The notes beneath the pieces are model-generated. The model searched no databases. It worked only from the letters and a program-made list of their open reading frames with translations, and was not told the DNA's origin. Shown piece after piece: positions 1-7,557 of a DNA stretch of 25,928 bases; position 1 is the first letter of the stretch; every line of letters starts with the position of its first letter. The position numbers and the translations under genes were made by a program. The stretch spans positions 1 through 25,928 of the forward strand of contig JALRLY010000219.1 of the NCBI GenBank assembly GCA_023647555.1. Direction: 5' to 3'. Source of the stretch: Pancytospora philotis. Its lineage: Eukaryota > Microsporidia.

Positions 1-816
1 GATTCAGGTCGGGGGAGTAGCTCGGCCATTGGAGAACTCTTATACCCGCCTTCTCCATGTATCTCCGGGCCAACGCTGACTTGTGCTTAGGATCATTATC
101 CTGTTGCAATATGACATCTTTAACTTTAAGATGCTTTTTCTTGAGCATCTCGTTAAGCCCTGACTCGAGGATTTATACGAACACCTTTGCGTCCATTGTT
201 GTCTCTATGAAGGCAAGTGCTCCGACGCCGCGCGACGTGATGGCGCCCACGCCATCACTGACCCACCACCATACTTTACCGTATCAATGATCTGGTAGTC
301 TTGCGTGGGCGGGCCAGGCTCACGCCACACAGTCTTAAGGCCATCGCTGCCGAAGAGATTGAACTTGCACTCGTCGGTAAATACGACGTCTTGCCAAGTA
401 TCCTCAGGCGTTGGCAACGGTTTGCGTGCAAAACTGAGTCGGTCAAGCCGGTGATGTGGCAAGAGGCGCAGCTTGCGGGGCCGCACGCGACTTTCAAGAC
501 CTCCCGTATGTAGCACCTGTCATACTGTCTCGCGGCACAACGCGACACCGGCGCTTTCTTGGGCCTGAGAAGCCAGATCACCCGTGGAGGGCACACGAGG
601 CGTCTTAGCAGCGCGGACGATAGACCTGGCTATCCTAGGTGTAACCTTAGGAGGCCGACCCTGTGATGGGCTACTGCCCTCTCGCACTGTGCCGGCTGTT
701 ATACGCTGCACCGTATACTTGCAAACACCCATCTCTTGTGCGATTTTACGCTGCGACATCGCGAAAGAGTATAACCGTTTAATCTCTTTTTTAACGTACT
801 TAGGTATTGATGTCAT
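1..816 (-). pseudogene. Tc1/mariner DD34E transposase, pseudogene, 3' end outside window
   Basis: Read from an ATG at 814-816 (MTSIPKYVKKEIKRL), the frame gives a paired-type helix-turn-helix, a GRPPKVTPR linker, then the first catalytic block VFTDECKFN, GGGSVMAW, the second block QQDNDPKH, and SYSPDLN at the window edge. It aligns throughout with the intact transposase at 3765-4781. It is broken three times: an in-frame TGA at 520-522, a one-base deletion at about 245-251 (the stretch between GTGATGGCGCC and CATCAC is one base shorter than in the other two elements), and an in-frame TAA at 173-175. It is therefore not expected to make transposase. The frame happens to stay open upstream of 816 to about 1176, but that part does not look like transposase. 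Confidence 0.85.
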
Positions 817-1386
817 GGGCAGTTTCTGTGATAATTTTTTGAAGGGTTTGGGTCTGTATTCGGTACTTGACAAAAAAGTGTAAAGGTGGTTATTTTCTAA
901 ATACTGCACGGGTGTACAAAATGCATGATAGAAAGAAAGACTAGTGTCGTACCCTCGCGGATACGAGACCCGGGTGTTCGTAACTACTTGGAGTAGTAAA
1001 GATTTAATAAACGTGGTTGGGGCTTCTCGACTCTGTGCCCCATGAACTTGACTATTAAACGGTTTCTTCTCTTGACTCGGTGAGATAGTAGTATTGAAGT
1101 TGCTTTTATCATTGATCATGATTTCATTAACAATTTTTATATTTATACTTTTAATACAAATCTGAAACTGTTTCAAATAGATAGATCAATCAAATTAAAG
1201 AATCTGATACAATCACAGTGCATCATAAATCAGAAGAGTCGAGGTCTGCAGCTATGTTTCACTAGCACAAGACTACAGGGCGCGACAACTAGCATCAATA
1301 TATTTTATTTAATCAATCAAATAATAATACAGCAATTTTGTTACTTCAGGACCCCCTGAGAGCTTTTAAAGAATTACAGAAAAAAA

Positions 1387-1407
1387 GACCACTTTATTGG
1401 CGCACTG
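1387..1407. repeat. Transposon terminus (right end) flanked by TA
   Basis: The top strand reads GACCACTTTATTGGCGCACTG then TA (1408-1409). The outer CACTG/TA is the same as at the proven right end of element 3 (5046), the inner bases differ, so it belongs to a different Tc1 subfamily. It lies inside what should be the C-terminal codons of element 2 transposase. No matching left end is visible within the window. Confidence 0.6.
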
Positions 1408-2266
1408 TATAGAGTCGGTATTTTAAAAGACTCCAGAGGTGTTCAATGAGACTGAGATCAGGGGAGTAGCTGGGCCAGTCTAATACATTAATTCTAGCCT
1501 TAACCATGTACTTTTTAGCTAGCGCAGACGTATGCTTGGGATTATTGTCCTGTTGTAGAACGACTTCAGACCGTTCCTGTTTTTTGTCCTTGAGCGTCCC
1601 GTTGAATCCCGCTTTAAGAATAGTAATGAACACTTCGGCATTCATTGTCGATGGTATAAATACAAGTCTCCCGACGCCGCGGCTCGTGATAGCGCCCCAA
1701 ACCATCACAGAACCGCCACCATGCTTGATAGTTGGCATTATGCGGCGGGGACGCATCAGCTCGCCATCACGTCTCCATACAGTCTTAGGTTCCTCTGGCC
1801 CGTAGACGTTGAATTTACACTCGTCAGTGAAAATCATGTCTTCCCAATCAACTTTTCGGGACTTTAAGATGTCACGTGCCCATTTCAGTCGTCGAATGCG
1901 CGCTTTGCGTGAGAGCAGCGGCTTGGGAGGCCGCGCACGACGTGCATATTGATTACTGCGCTGTATCTGCCTCATTGTCTCCCGCGCTAGGTTAACGCCT
2001 GAGTGGGCGTACACGTAATTTCTAATACCGCTTAGTGTCAGTACGTATGGTGCTTCCACAGCCCGAATGGCAAGCGTAGTCAATTTTTTCGTAACTTTTT
2101 TAGGCCGGCCACCAGGCTGTCCGGCCTGGCCTTGCCGAATATCAGCCGTAATGCGTCTCACTGATGTCAGTGATACACCTGTCTCTCACGCTATTCTATG
2201 TAGCGAAAAGCTGCGAGAGTAGAGGCTTTTAATTTCCTTTTTCCGTTGCACAGATATGCGTACCAT
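1408..2266 (-). pseudogene. Tc1/mariner DD34E transposase, one internal stop and truncated C-terminus
   Basis: An ATG at 2264-2266 starts MVRISVQRKKEIKSLYSRSF, the same helix-turn-helix as in the intact element. An in-frame TGA at 2186-2188 breaks it, then the frame is open through GRPKKVTKK, IFTDECKFN (first Asp), GGGSVMVWGAITS, VLQQDNNPKH (second Asp), SYSPDL and IEHLW (Glu). The spacing of second Asp to Glu is 34 residues, the Tc1 class. After KYRLY the frame enters foreign DNA at 1407 and stops at 1394; about 60 C-terminal residues present in the intact relative are missing. The three catalytic residues themselves are preserved. Confidence 0.85.
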
Positions 2267-2308
2267 AGGGCTGCTGGTGCGACATTCTACCACGGCATAT
2301 CAGGTAAA

Positions 2309-2381
2309 ATCTGCGCAGGCACTACTGCGCAAAATTTTGGGTAAGACTTCAAGAAAATTCTGGAGGGAAAACAGAAAATTT
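2309..2381. repeat. Left terminal inverted repeat of the Merlin element
   Basis: It pairs with the inverse of 3318-3424. The inner 50 bp match closely; the outer part is shorter than on the right side, consistent with a deletion in the left repeat. Confidence 0.7.
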
Positions 2382-2396
2382 GCAGGTAATACCCCA

Positions 2397-3296
2397 ATGG
2401 CTTGGAAGAACATAGAAGAGCTGTTTAAAAGACTGAAGATAGGTAATCTGTGTACTGATAGAGATGTTATGCAATACATCGAACAGCCAGGACTAATAAT
2501 ACGTATAGTTGCATGCCCTAAGTGCAGGAGAATAATGCGCAAGAAGCAAGAAACTGAGATGTTAGTCGACTATCAATGCAATCATTGCTCTAGTTTCAAG
2601 CGGCTTCTTAAGTTCCAAAACGTCTTCAATGTAAGGCTACCCATCCTCCAGCTCTTGCGATTTCTCGTTATTTTTACACTGAATGTCAACACTGATACTA
2701 TGGCTGATTTACTAGACGTGGCCGAGGGGACTATGAATACACTGGTAGTTACTATACAGAGCCTCATCCGGCAGAAGTTAGCCGAAGTACCGATACGTCT
2801 AGGAGGGCCAGGTCAGGTCGTTCAAGTGGATGAGAGTTACTTTGGGAGAAGGAAATACAACACGGGTAGAAATCAGCGATTTGCATGGGTATTTGGTGCT
2901 ATTGACCCTATAANCAAGGAATTTGTGATGCGCTCTGTTGTGAACNGTAAGGTTGAGACNCTAGGACCTCTGATCCNAGAGTTTATTGCGCACGATTCCN
3001 ATGTACATTCTGATAGGCATGCGGCCTACCTTGCATTTTTTAGTCGTACGGAGGAGTATATACATGGCCATGTGAACCACAAGGTGAACTTCGTAGATCC
3101 TGAGACTGGTGTGCACACGCAGAACATCGAGAATTTGTGGAGTCAGTTCAAGAGATTCAAACGTAGAAAGAGTTATTCGAAGCTGTGTTACTTAGACCAG
3201 TATATCGCAGAATTTACCTTGCGTAAGAGGTATGACAAGAAGTCTAAGTGGAAAATGTTCCGTGATTTGCTTGCTATGTGCATTAAATTACCTTAA
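2397..3296 (+). CDS. ISXO2-like (Merlin) DDE transposase, 299 aa
   Basis: This DDE transposase would cut and paste the Merlin element in which it lies. From the ATG at 2397 the protein has a zinc ribbon (C40-x2-C43 and C61-x2-C64), a helical DNA-binding part, and the ISXO2-like catalytic domain with D145 in VQVDESYFG, D206 in VHSDRHAAY and E245 in NIENLW, preceded by the conserved HVNHKVNFVDPETG loop. The frame is open upstream to 2256, but those codons are the terminal repeat, so 2397 is the better start. Five isolated N bases (2914, 2946, 2960, 2977, 3000) fall in the catalytic domain; none forces a stop, but the protein is not fully determined. IS1595/ISXO2-type transposases are found in bacteria and, as Merlin, in eukaryotes including Microsporidia. 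Confidence 0.85.
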   Translation: MAWKNIEELFKRLKIGNLCTDRDVMQYIEQPGLIIRIVACPKCRRIMRKKQETEMLVDYQCNHCSSFKRLLKFQNVFNVRLPILQLLRFLVIFTLNVNTDTMADLLDVAEGTMNTLVVTIQSLIRQKLAEVPIRLGGPGQVVQVDESYFGRRKYNTGRNQRFAWVFGAIDPIXKEFVMRSVVNXKVEXLGPLIXEFIAHDSXVHSDRHAAYLAFFSRTEEYIHGHVNHKVNFVDPETGVHTQNIENLWSQFKRFKRRKSYSKLCYLDQYIAEFTLRKRYDKKSKWKMFRDLLAMCIKLP

Positions 3297-3317
3297 ATAC
3301 CCATTTATTAGTTTCGG

Positions 3318-3424
3318 AAATTTTCTGTTTTCCCTCCAGAATTTTTTTAAAGTCTTACCAAATTTTGTCCATAAACTGCGCTATTTTCAGCGCGTACAAA
3401 ATAGCGCATGGCGCATGCGCAGAT
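3318..3424. repeat. Right terminal inverted repeat of the Merlin element
   Basis: It starts 21 bp after the transposase stop. Its inner half is the inverse of the left repeat, the outer half holds GCGC-rich short palindromes (AGCGCATGGCGCATGCGCAG) not all present on the left. Confidence 0.65.
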
Positions 3425-3539
3425 AAGAGGCAAATGTCAATAAGCTTCATGTATGAATAAACAACGAAGTACTTTAGTCCCAAATCGCCGCGTATTATAA
3501 TAAGCTACATAGAACATGAAAGAATTATTGCCAGCTTTG

Positions 3540-3560
3540 GCGCGGTTTTTGGACGCACTG
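3540..3560. repeat. Right-end terminus attributed to Tc1 element 2
   Basis: The stretch ends in GCACTG directly before TA 3561-3562, which is followed by CAGTGC of element 3, making the palindrome CGCACTGTACAGTGCG. Beyond the shared outer bases it differs from the ends at 1407 and 5046. Assignment to element 2 rests on distance and orientation. Confidence 0.5.
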
Positions 3561-3562
3561 TA

Positions 3563-3591
3563 CAGTGCGTTGCAAAATGTTTCCAATGGGC
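3563..3591. repeat. Left terminal inverted repeat of element 3
   Basis: It begins CAGTGCGTTGCAAAATGTTT and is the inverse of 5018-5046 with one mismatch (G/A at the 18th base). It is preceded by TA. Confidence 0.9.
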
Positions 3592-3764
3592 GGCGGAGAA
3601 AAAGCAGCAAGCGAAAACTGATGTATAAAGCATGTGCGCAGGTTCTACTACACACACAGTGCTTATTTTTAATAATAAATCTATTAATTAAATTCTTATT
3701 TTGTGAAAATTACTAAGGACTTCTAAACAACTATAAAAATATGACCTTGATTTTTGAAGGAAAT

Positions 3765-4781
3765 TTAGTACGGCGTAAACCCTCCATTAGACTCAATAAC
3801 AGCTGCTAAACGGGCGGGCATGCTGTCGAATAGCTTTCTAATATACTTTGGTGGTATTTCATCCCATAAGTCTTGTATTACCTCCTTCAATTTGTCCAGT
3901 TTAGTAGGCTTATTTTTCAGTTTAGCATACCGCTGTTTCACGTATTGCCAGACATGCTCGATCGGATTTAAGTCCGGCGAACAGCTAGGCCACTGCATTA
4001 CATTGATGTTCGATGCGTAGATACAACTCTGAGCATACCTTGAGGTATGTTTGGGATCATTTTCCTGTTGTAGAATGATGTCATCGATCTCTCTCTTGTG
4101 CAAACGAAGCGTTCCAAGCAGCCCAGTTCCCAGAGTTTCGACGAATGATATGGCATTCATCGTTGATTCAATGAACACGAGCTTTCCTACCCCCTGTGAG
4201 GTTATGGCGCCCCATACCATCACTGATCCTCCACCGAACTTAACTGTCTGCCTTACATGATAATCGAACACTGGCGTGGCAGAACACCGATAAGACCGCC
4301 TAGGTCCATCACTACCAGACAAATTAAATTTACACTCATCAGTAAAAATAACGTTATCCCAGTAGCCTTCAGGCATTCGCTGCATGTCCTTCGCGAAACG
4401 AAGCCTGTTTTTCTTGTGGTCTGTTGTAAGGCGCGGTTTGAGAGGCCGCACACGATTAACAAATCCATGCTTTCTCAATGTTCGCATAATTGTCGTCCGA
4501 TGTAAGTCAACACCGGTGCCGTTTGAAATTAAATTTTTTAATTCCCCGAGTGATCTCAGTTCTGGCGTGTCGACATTCCGGAGTAGTAGCGTTTCCATTC
4601 TTTTTGTGACTTTTTGAGGTCGACCGCGTTGTGGGCTGTTTGTCCCTCGCGTCATATCAGAGGTTATACGCGAAACTGAGCCCACTCCAATTCCTGCCTG
4701 TTGCGCTATGTTCTTTAGCGACAGACCGCGCGAGTATAATAACCTGACTTCTTGTCTGACTCTTTTTGAAATCGGTACCAT
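3765..4781 (-). CDS. Tc1/mariner transposase, 338 aa, intact frame with D-to-E catalytic change
   Basis: The protein would cut and rejoin DNA at the element ends. Residues 1-45 form a helix-turn-helix (ISKRVRQEVRLLYSRGLSLK), 53-61 is the basic GRPQKVTKR linker and possible nuclear signal, a second helical DNA-binding part follows, and the DDE domain has D148 in IFTDEC, GGGSVMVWGAITS at 183-195, and E275 in DLNPIEHVW. The second catalytic position reads LQQENDPKH, so residue 240 is Glu where family members, including both neighbours here, have Asp. Codon 4062-4064 gives GAA on the coding strand. The 34-residue spacing to E275 is normal. Length is normal for the family. Whether it is active is doubtful. 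Confidence 0.9.
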   Translation of the reverse strand: MVPISKRVRQEVRLLYSRGLSLKNIAQQAGIGVGSVSRITSDMTRGTNSPQRGRPQKVTKRMETLLLRNVDTPELRSLGELKNLISNGTGVDLHRTTIMRTLRKHGFVNRVRPLKPRLTTDHKKNRLRFAKDMQRMPEGYWDNVIFTDECKFNLSGSDGPRRSYRCSATPVFDYHVRQTVKFGGGSVMVWGAITSQGVGKLVFIESTMNAISFVETLGTGLLGTLRLHKREIDDIILQQENDPKHTSRYAQSCIYASNINVMQWPSCSPDLNPIEHVWQYVKQRYAKLKNKPTKLDKLKEVIQDLWDEIPPKYIRKLFDSMPARLAAVIESNGGFTPY

Positions 4782-5017
4782 GGGTTACCGCAGTTGTCGT
4801 CATATACCGGTTTTTGCATGCTAAAAATGCGGGAAATTCCTTTTTTATTTTTCAGCAAAACAGGTCCCACTTTATGTACTCATATAGTAATGCATAGCGA
4901 TTTTTATTAAACAAGAATTTCATAATTAGTTTTATTATGCAAAAAAGACTTACTATGTATAGTATTAAGTCTAAAGATGCTTTCTGCTTAAGTTTCCATG
5001 GGTCATATTTCTGAGAT

Positions 5018-5046
5018 GCCCATTGGAAATATTTTGCAACGCACTG
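5018..5046. repeat. Right terminal inverted repeat of element 3
   Basis: It starts GCCCATTGGAAATATTTTGC and ends GCACTG before TA 5047-5048; inverse of 3563-3591. Confidence 0.9.
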
Positions 5047-5815
5047 TATATTCTTTGTTTCGCCAGCAGGCGGCAGATCCTGGCTGGTAACACCATCATC
5101 GGTTTGAAGCGTTTGTTGCGTTGCCTGTCAGCGCCCGAGCAGACGCGAAACATTTTGACGCATGCCTGTATGCAGCCACCAGCCCAGAACTCGGCGTGCG
5201 ACCGCCTAGAACATTCTATATGAATGCAGGCGAATAATGTGCAACTTCTCGGCACATAGAGGTTGCGCAAACAGCAGTAATGACCATGTTACATCTTCGT
5301 GGTGCTACATGTATGCAGCCTGGCGACTTAAAATTATTGACAGCAGCCGCTGCCGCGATCAGGTCGAATGGCATCACGTTGTGGTTCCCAGACGTATCTG
5401 ATGACGTAGGGTCAAATGAATATTTTAATCATCCGCAGTTGAATCACGGCTCTTATCAGCAATCCATTTTCTAGCACGGCTCAATGAAGGAATGCTCGTT
5501 GGTTCATAGATTTTATGCGCAAATGATTGTAGCAATAAACGATCGCGATGTTGCTATTGCATAACTTCTGGCTATCGCTACAACAGATGTATTATCTTAC
5601 ATAGCCGGGTTGGCCGCCAGTTTTGTAGTTCTGGACCAGACAATATTATGCAAGGCCAAACAGCTCGCCTCGCCATAAGTTCCAGTAATTTTTAATCTGT
5701 CAGATCTGATATTAACACACTCCGCGTTTTGAAAGCCATGCAAAGATGCATTAGATTACGTCACCGTGATGTGTTGCGTTTATAAGAAAAATGCGCGGCC
5801 CGGGGCTGCGGCCCG
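5047..5815. other. Intergenic stretch with no recognisable gene
   Basis: About 770 bp between the transposon nest and the first cellular gene. The longest frames are under 80 codons and show no family features (for example 5280-5474, plus). No transfer RNA, terminus or repeat was recognised. The composition is intermediate between the transposons and the GC-rich genes. The last 40 bp contain an AT-rich TTTATAAGAAAAA at 5779-5791 that could serve the gene at 5816. Confidence 0.5.
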
Positions 5816-7132
5816 ATGAGAATACCTGCGATAGTGCTCATTTTGCATCTGCTCTTGATTCTCTTCCTCAGAGAAACCGATGGTCTGCAGCATTCCAGAA
5901 ACCGCGCGAGGCGGTTTATCGGAGCCAACGAAAGCGGCTTGCACCTGCAGATAAGGCTGCAGAAGGACAATAATGCGAAGCTCCAGGCGCTGGCGGAGAG
6001 GCGGATCAAGCAGCTGCTGAGGTTCCGCTTCGGCAGTGGCCAGCCCATTTTCGCGGAAGATTCCACGCGCACAGACGTGGGTATGCTGCGGGACGTGTGT
6101 CTCGAAGAGGACGAGTTAGACACCAGCCCCGGCGCGTCGCAGGCGGGTGACGCATCAAGCAGTCGCGCTGATCGTGATTCGGCGTCAGCGCACAGCGATG
6201 CGGACGTCGCTACGCAAAGCATGGCAGACGACTCCGCGACGGGCAGCACTGAGCCTGGATCCTCCTCGAAAGCTAGCCGCGCCTCTGTAATACACATCAT
6301 TGGCAGGGCGCTCGACCTGGGCAGCGGGCAAGCGAACGCCGAGCCGGCCGACGACCGGGACTGCGACGGATCGTGCGAACTCAGAAGCACCTTCCAACGG
6401 ACAGGTGACGCTGGCGCCCCGAGCTTCTTCGAGACCAGGTATGGCGCGATGATGAGGAACACCAAATGGAAATTCATGTACACTGCGCTGTTCTGCGAGA
6501 CGCCGTTCTTCAGGCACTACTTCAGCAGCGAGGCGTTCGAGAAGTTTCTTGACGAGGAGGTGCCGAACCTGCCGGATTCCGATCCGTATATTTCGTTCGA
6601 CAACTACGAGTATATCAAAAGCTACGTGAAGCAGGATCTGCCGTACGATAAGCTGACCGACGGGCAGAAGAAGCTGTTCACCCAGGTGGTAATCATCAAG
6701 AACGCCTTCGACAGCTACAACCTGATGCGGAAGGTGCAGGTCATATACGACTTCAAGCTTGACGAGCCCGAAATGAGCATGGAGAGCTTTTTCAGCGCGC
6801 TGTTCGACTACTTCAGGAAGATAAACCGGATGGGCGACGCCGCGGAGCATGCCGCACCCGTGGTAGACATGCTGCTCGGCATGGACTGGTTCCACATGGC
6901 GTTGGTCTCCTGCGACGGCCTGTACACGCATGTCGACATCAACCTTAACAATATTAAAACACTCGTGAGCCTGGCGCGGTACGCTAGCAAAAGCAACATC
7001 AGGGTCCTCAAAGCCCTGAACATCTTCTACAGGGCGTGGGAGCGGTCGCCGCAGGGAACGCTGGATCTGGATGTCCTGAAGGAGGAAGAGGGCAGAGTCA
7101 ACACGTATTACGCGGACCACAATAAAAACTGA
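5816..7132 (+). CDS. Hypothetical secreted protein, 438 aa
   Basis: I do not recognise the family. Residues 1-23 (MRIPAIVLILHLLLILFLRE and three more) form a clear signal peptide with a long hydrophobic core, so the protein probably enters the secretory route. Residues about 24-75 are basic and amphipathic, 80-200 are acidic, Ser/Asp-rich and probably disordered, and 205-438 form a folded, aromatic-rich helical domain (NTKWKFMYTALFCETPFFRH onward) with no further membrane segment. No C-terminal HDEL-type signal is seen (it ends DHNKN). AATAAA at 7121-7126 lies within the last codons. The antisense frame at 6185-7120 is Val/Arg-rich and looks like a shadow. In a microsporidian such proteins may be host-directed or wall components, but nothing here decides that. 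Confidence 0.75.
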   Translation: MRIPAIVLILHLLLILFLRETDGLQHSRNRARRFIGANESGLHLQIRLQKDNNAKLQALAERRIKQLLRFRFGSGQPIFAEDSTRTDVGMLRDVCLEEDELDTSPGASQAGDASSSRADRDSASAHSDADVATQSMADDSATGSTEPGSSSKASRASVIHIIGRALDLGSGQANAEPADDRDCDGSCELRSTFQRTGDAGAPSFFETRYGAMMRNTKWKFMYTALFCETPFFRHYFSSEAFEKFLDEEVPNLPDSDPYISFDNYEYIKSYVKQDLPYDKLTDGQKKLFTQVVIIKNAFDSYNLMRKVQVIYDFKLDEPEMSMESFFSALFDYFRKINRMGDAAEHAAPVVDMLLGMDWFHMALVSCDGLYTHVDINLNNIKTLVSLARYASKSNIRVLKALNIFYRAWERSPQGTLDLDVLKEEEGRVNTYYADHNKN

Positions 7133-7557
7133 TTGAAAGACGAGTTGTAAAGGTATTGCTAGTATAGCGATAGGTTTAGGCTAGCTATTGAAGTATATTC
7201 CAACAGCATTAGCGGAGAAGTGCTCTTGTGGGCCGCTCTCGCGCATCAGTGCCAGGCTGCAATGCAACAGTGATTTTGCGAAGTCGGCCATACCTGCATG
7301 CTTAGCATCTGAGCAGAAACGCTGGTGCAAGCCATCCGCATCATGGGCTTCGTAAAGCGAGGTGTTCGGCGACGGGGTTGCACACGCGCTGAAAGCTGGC
7401 ATACCGAATACGCGTGGCTAACTGGAACTATTGAGGTGTTCTGCACCAAATAAACTAAGAGCACTTTTGCACTATGCGAGCCCTTTGCTTCTGGGCCGCA
7501 CATGCACGCGTACTGGTGCCGCGGTGCGGCTAAATTTTTCACACGGGCGTGCCGTTG
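7133..7557. other. Intergenic region, no gene seen
   Basis: Only short frames without family features are present (such as 7181-7402, minus). The end holds an AT box at 7531-7540 that precedes the next gene. Confidence 0.5.
7531..7540 (+). promoter_or_regulatory. AAATTTTT-type box before the gene at 7558
   Basis: TAAATTTTTC in a GC-rich setting, 17 nt before the ATG. Confidence 0.6.

Larger units (their letters stand above)
1..1407 (-). mobile_element. Tc1/mariner-type element 1, decayed, cut by the left window edge
   Basis: The element carries a broken minus-strand transposase (1-816) and a long 5' flank up to position 1407, where a terminus of right-end type (GCGCACTG followed by TA) is seen. 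Its other end lies beyond the window. The terminus at 1407 interrupts the reading frame of the neighbouring transposase (element 2) exactly at a TA, as expected if element 1 inserted there. That the terminus at 1407 belongs to element 1 is inferred: no other right-end terminus is seen between 816 and 1407, but the 590-bp flank is longer than the 265 bp seen in element 3, so a separate small element ending at 1407 is possible. Confidence 0.6.
2309..3424 (+). mobile_element. Merlin (ISXO2/IS1595-like) DNA transposon
   Basis: An intact ISXO2-like transposase frame is flanked by long inverted repeats. The strongly matching core is 2331-2381 against 3318-3371 (shared inner block AATTCTGGAGGGAAAACAG). 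The matches continue outward less well to ATCTGCGCA at 2309 and its inverse at 3424. No clean target duplication is visible: AGGTAAA on the left and AGGCAAA on the right are similar but not exactly abutting, so the outermost bases are uncertain by several nucleotides. It lies within the 5' flank of Tc1 element 2. Confidence 0.75.
1408..3560 (-). mobile_element. Tc1/mariner-type element 2, interrupted by a Merlin element and truncated by element 1
   Basis: Proposed pieces are the transposase body (1408-2266), its 5' flank (2267 to about 2308), an inserted Merlin element (about 2309-3424) and the remaining 5' flank with a right-end terminus (3425-3560). Joining the two flank pieces gives about 178 bp between start codon and terminus, comparable with 265 bp in element 3. 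The 3' end of the transposase is missing after the IEHLW block, where element 1 begins. The piece assignment is inferred from order, orientation and termini. Confidence 0.55.
3563..5046 (-). mobile_element. Tc1/mariner-type element 3, complete, 1484 bp
   Basis: It has two matched 29-bp ends, TA on both sides (3561-3562 and 5047-5048), and one uninterrupted transposase frame between. This is a textbook Tc1 layout with TA target duplication. It has no internal stops, so it is the youngest looking of the three, but see the catalytic substitution noted for its transposase. Confidence 0.9.

Noticed and set aside
520..1176. Extended N-terminus of element 1 transposase up to 1176
   Set aside because: The 120 extra residues do not resemble transposase, and the intact relative starts at the position matching 816.
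2186..2188. Reading the TGA codons in transposases as sense (a variant genetic code)
   Set aside because: Cellular genes here do not need TGA as sense, several end with TGA, and eRF1 has the standard NIKS and YxCxxxF motifs; decay explains the stops.
3425..3560. An independent small non-autonomous element ending at 3560
   Set aside because: No matching left end is visible between 3425 and 3560; the stretch is better explained as the separated 5' flank of element 2.
5280..5474. 64-codon plus frame in the gap after the transposons
   Set aside because: No family features, no box, composition like flanking non-coding DNA.
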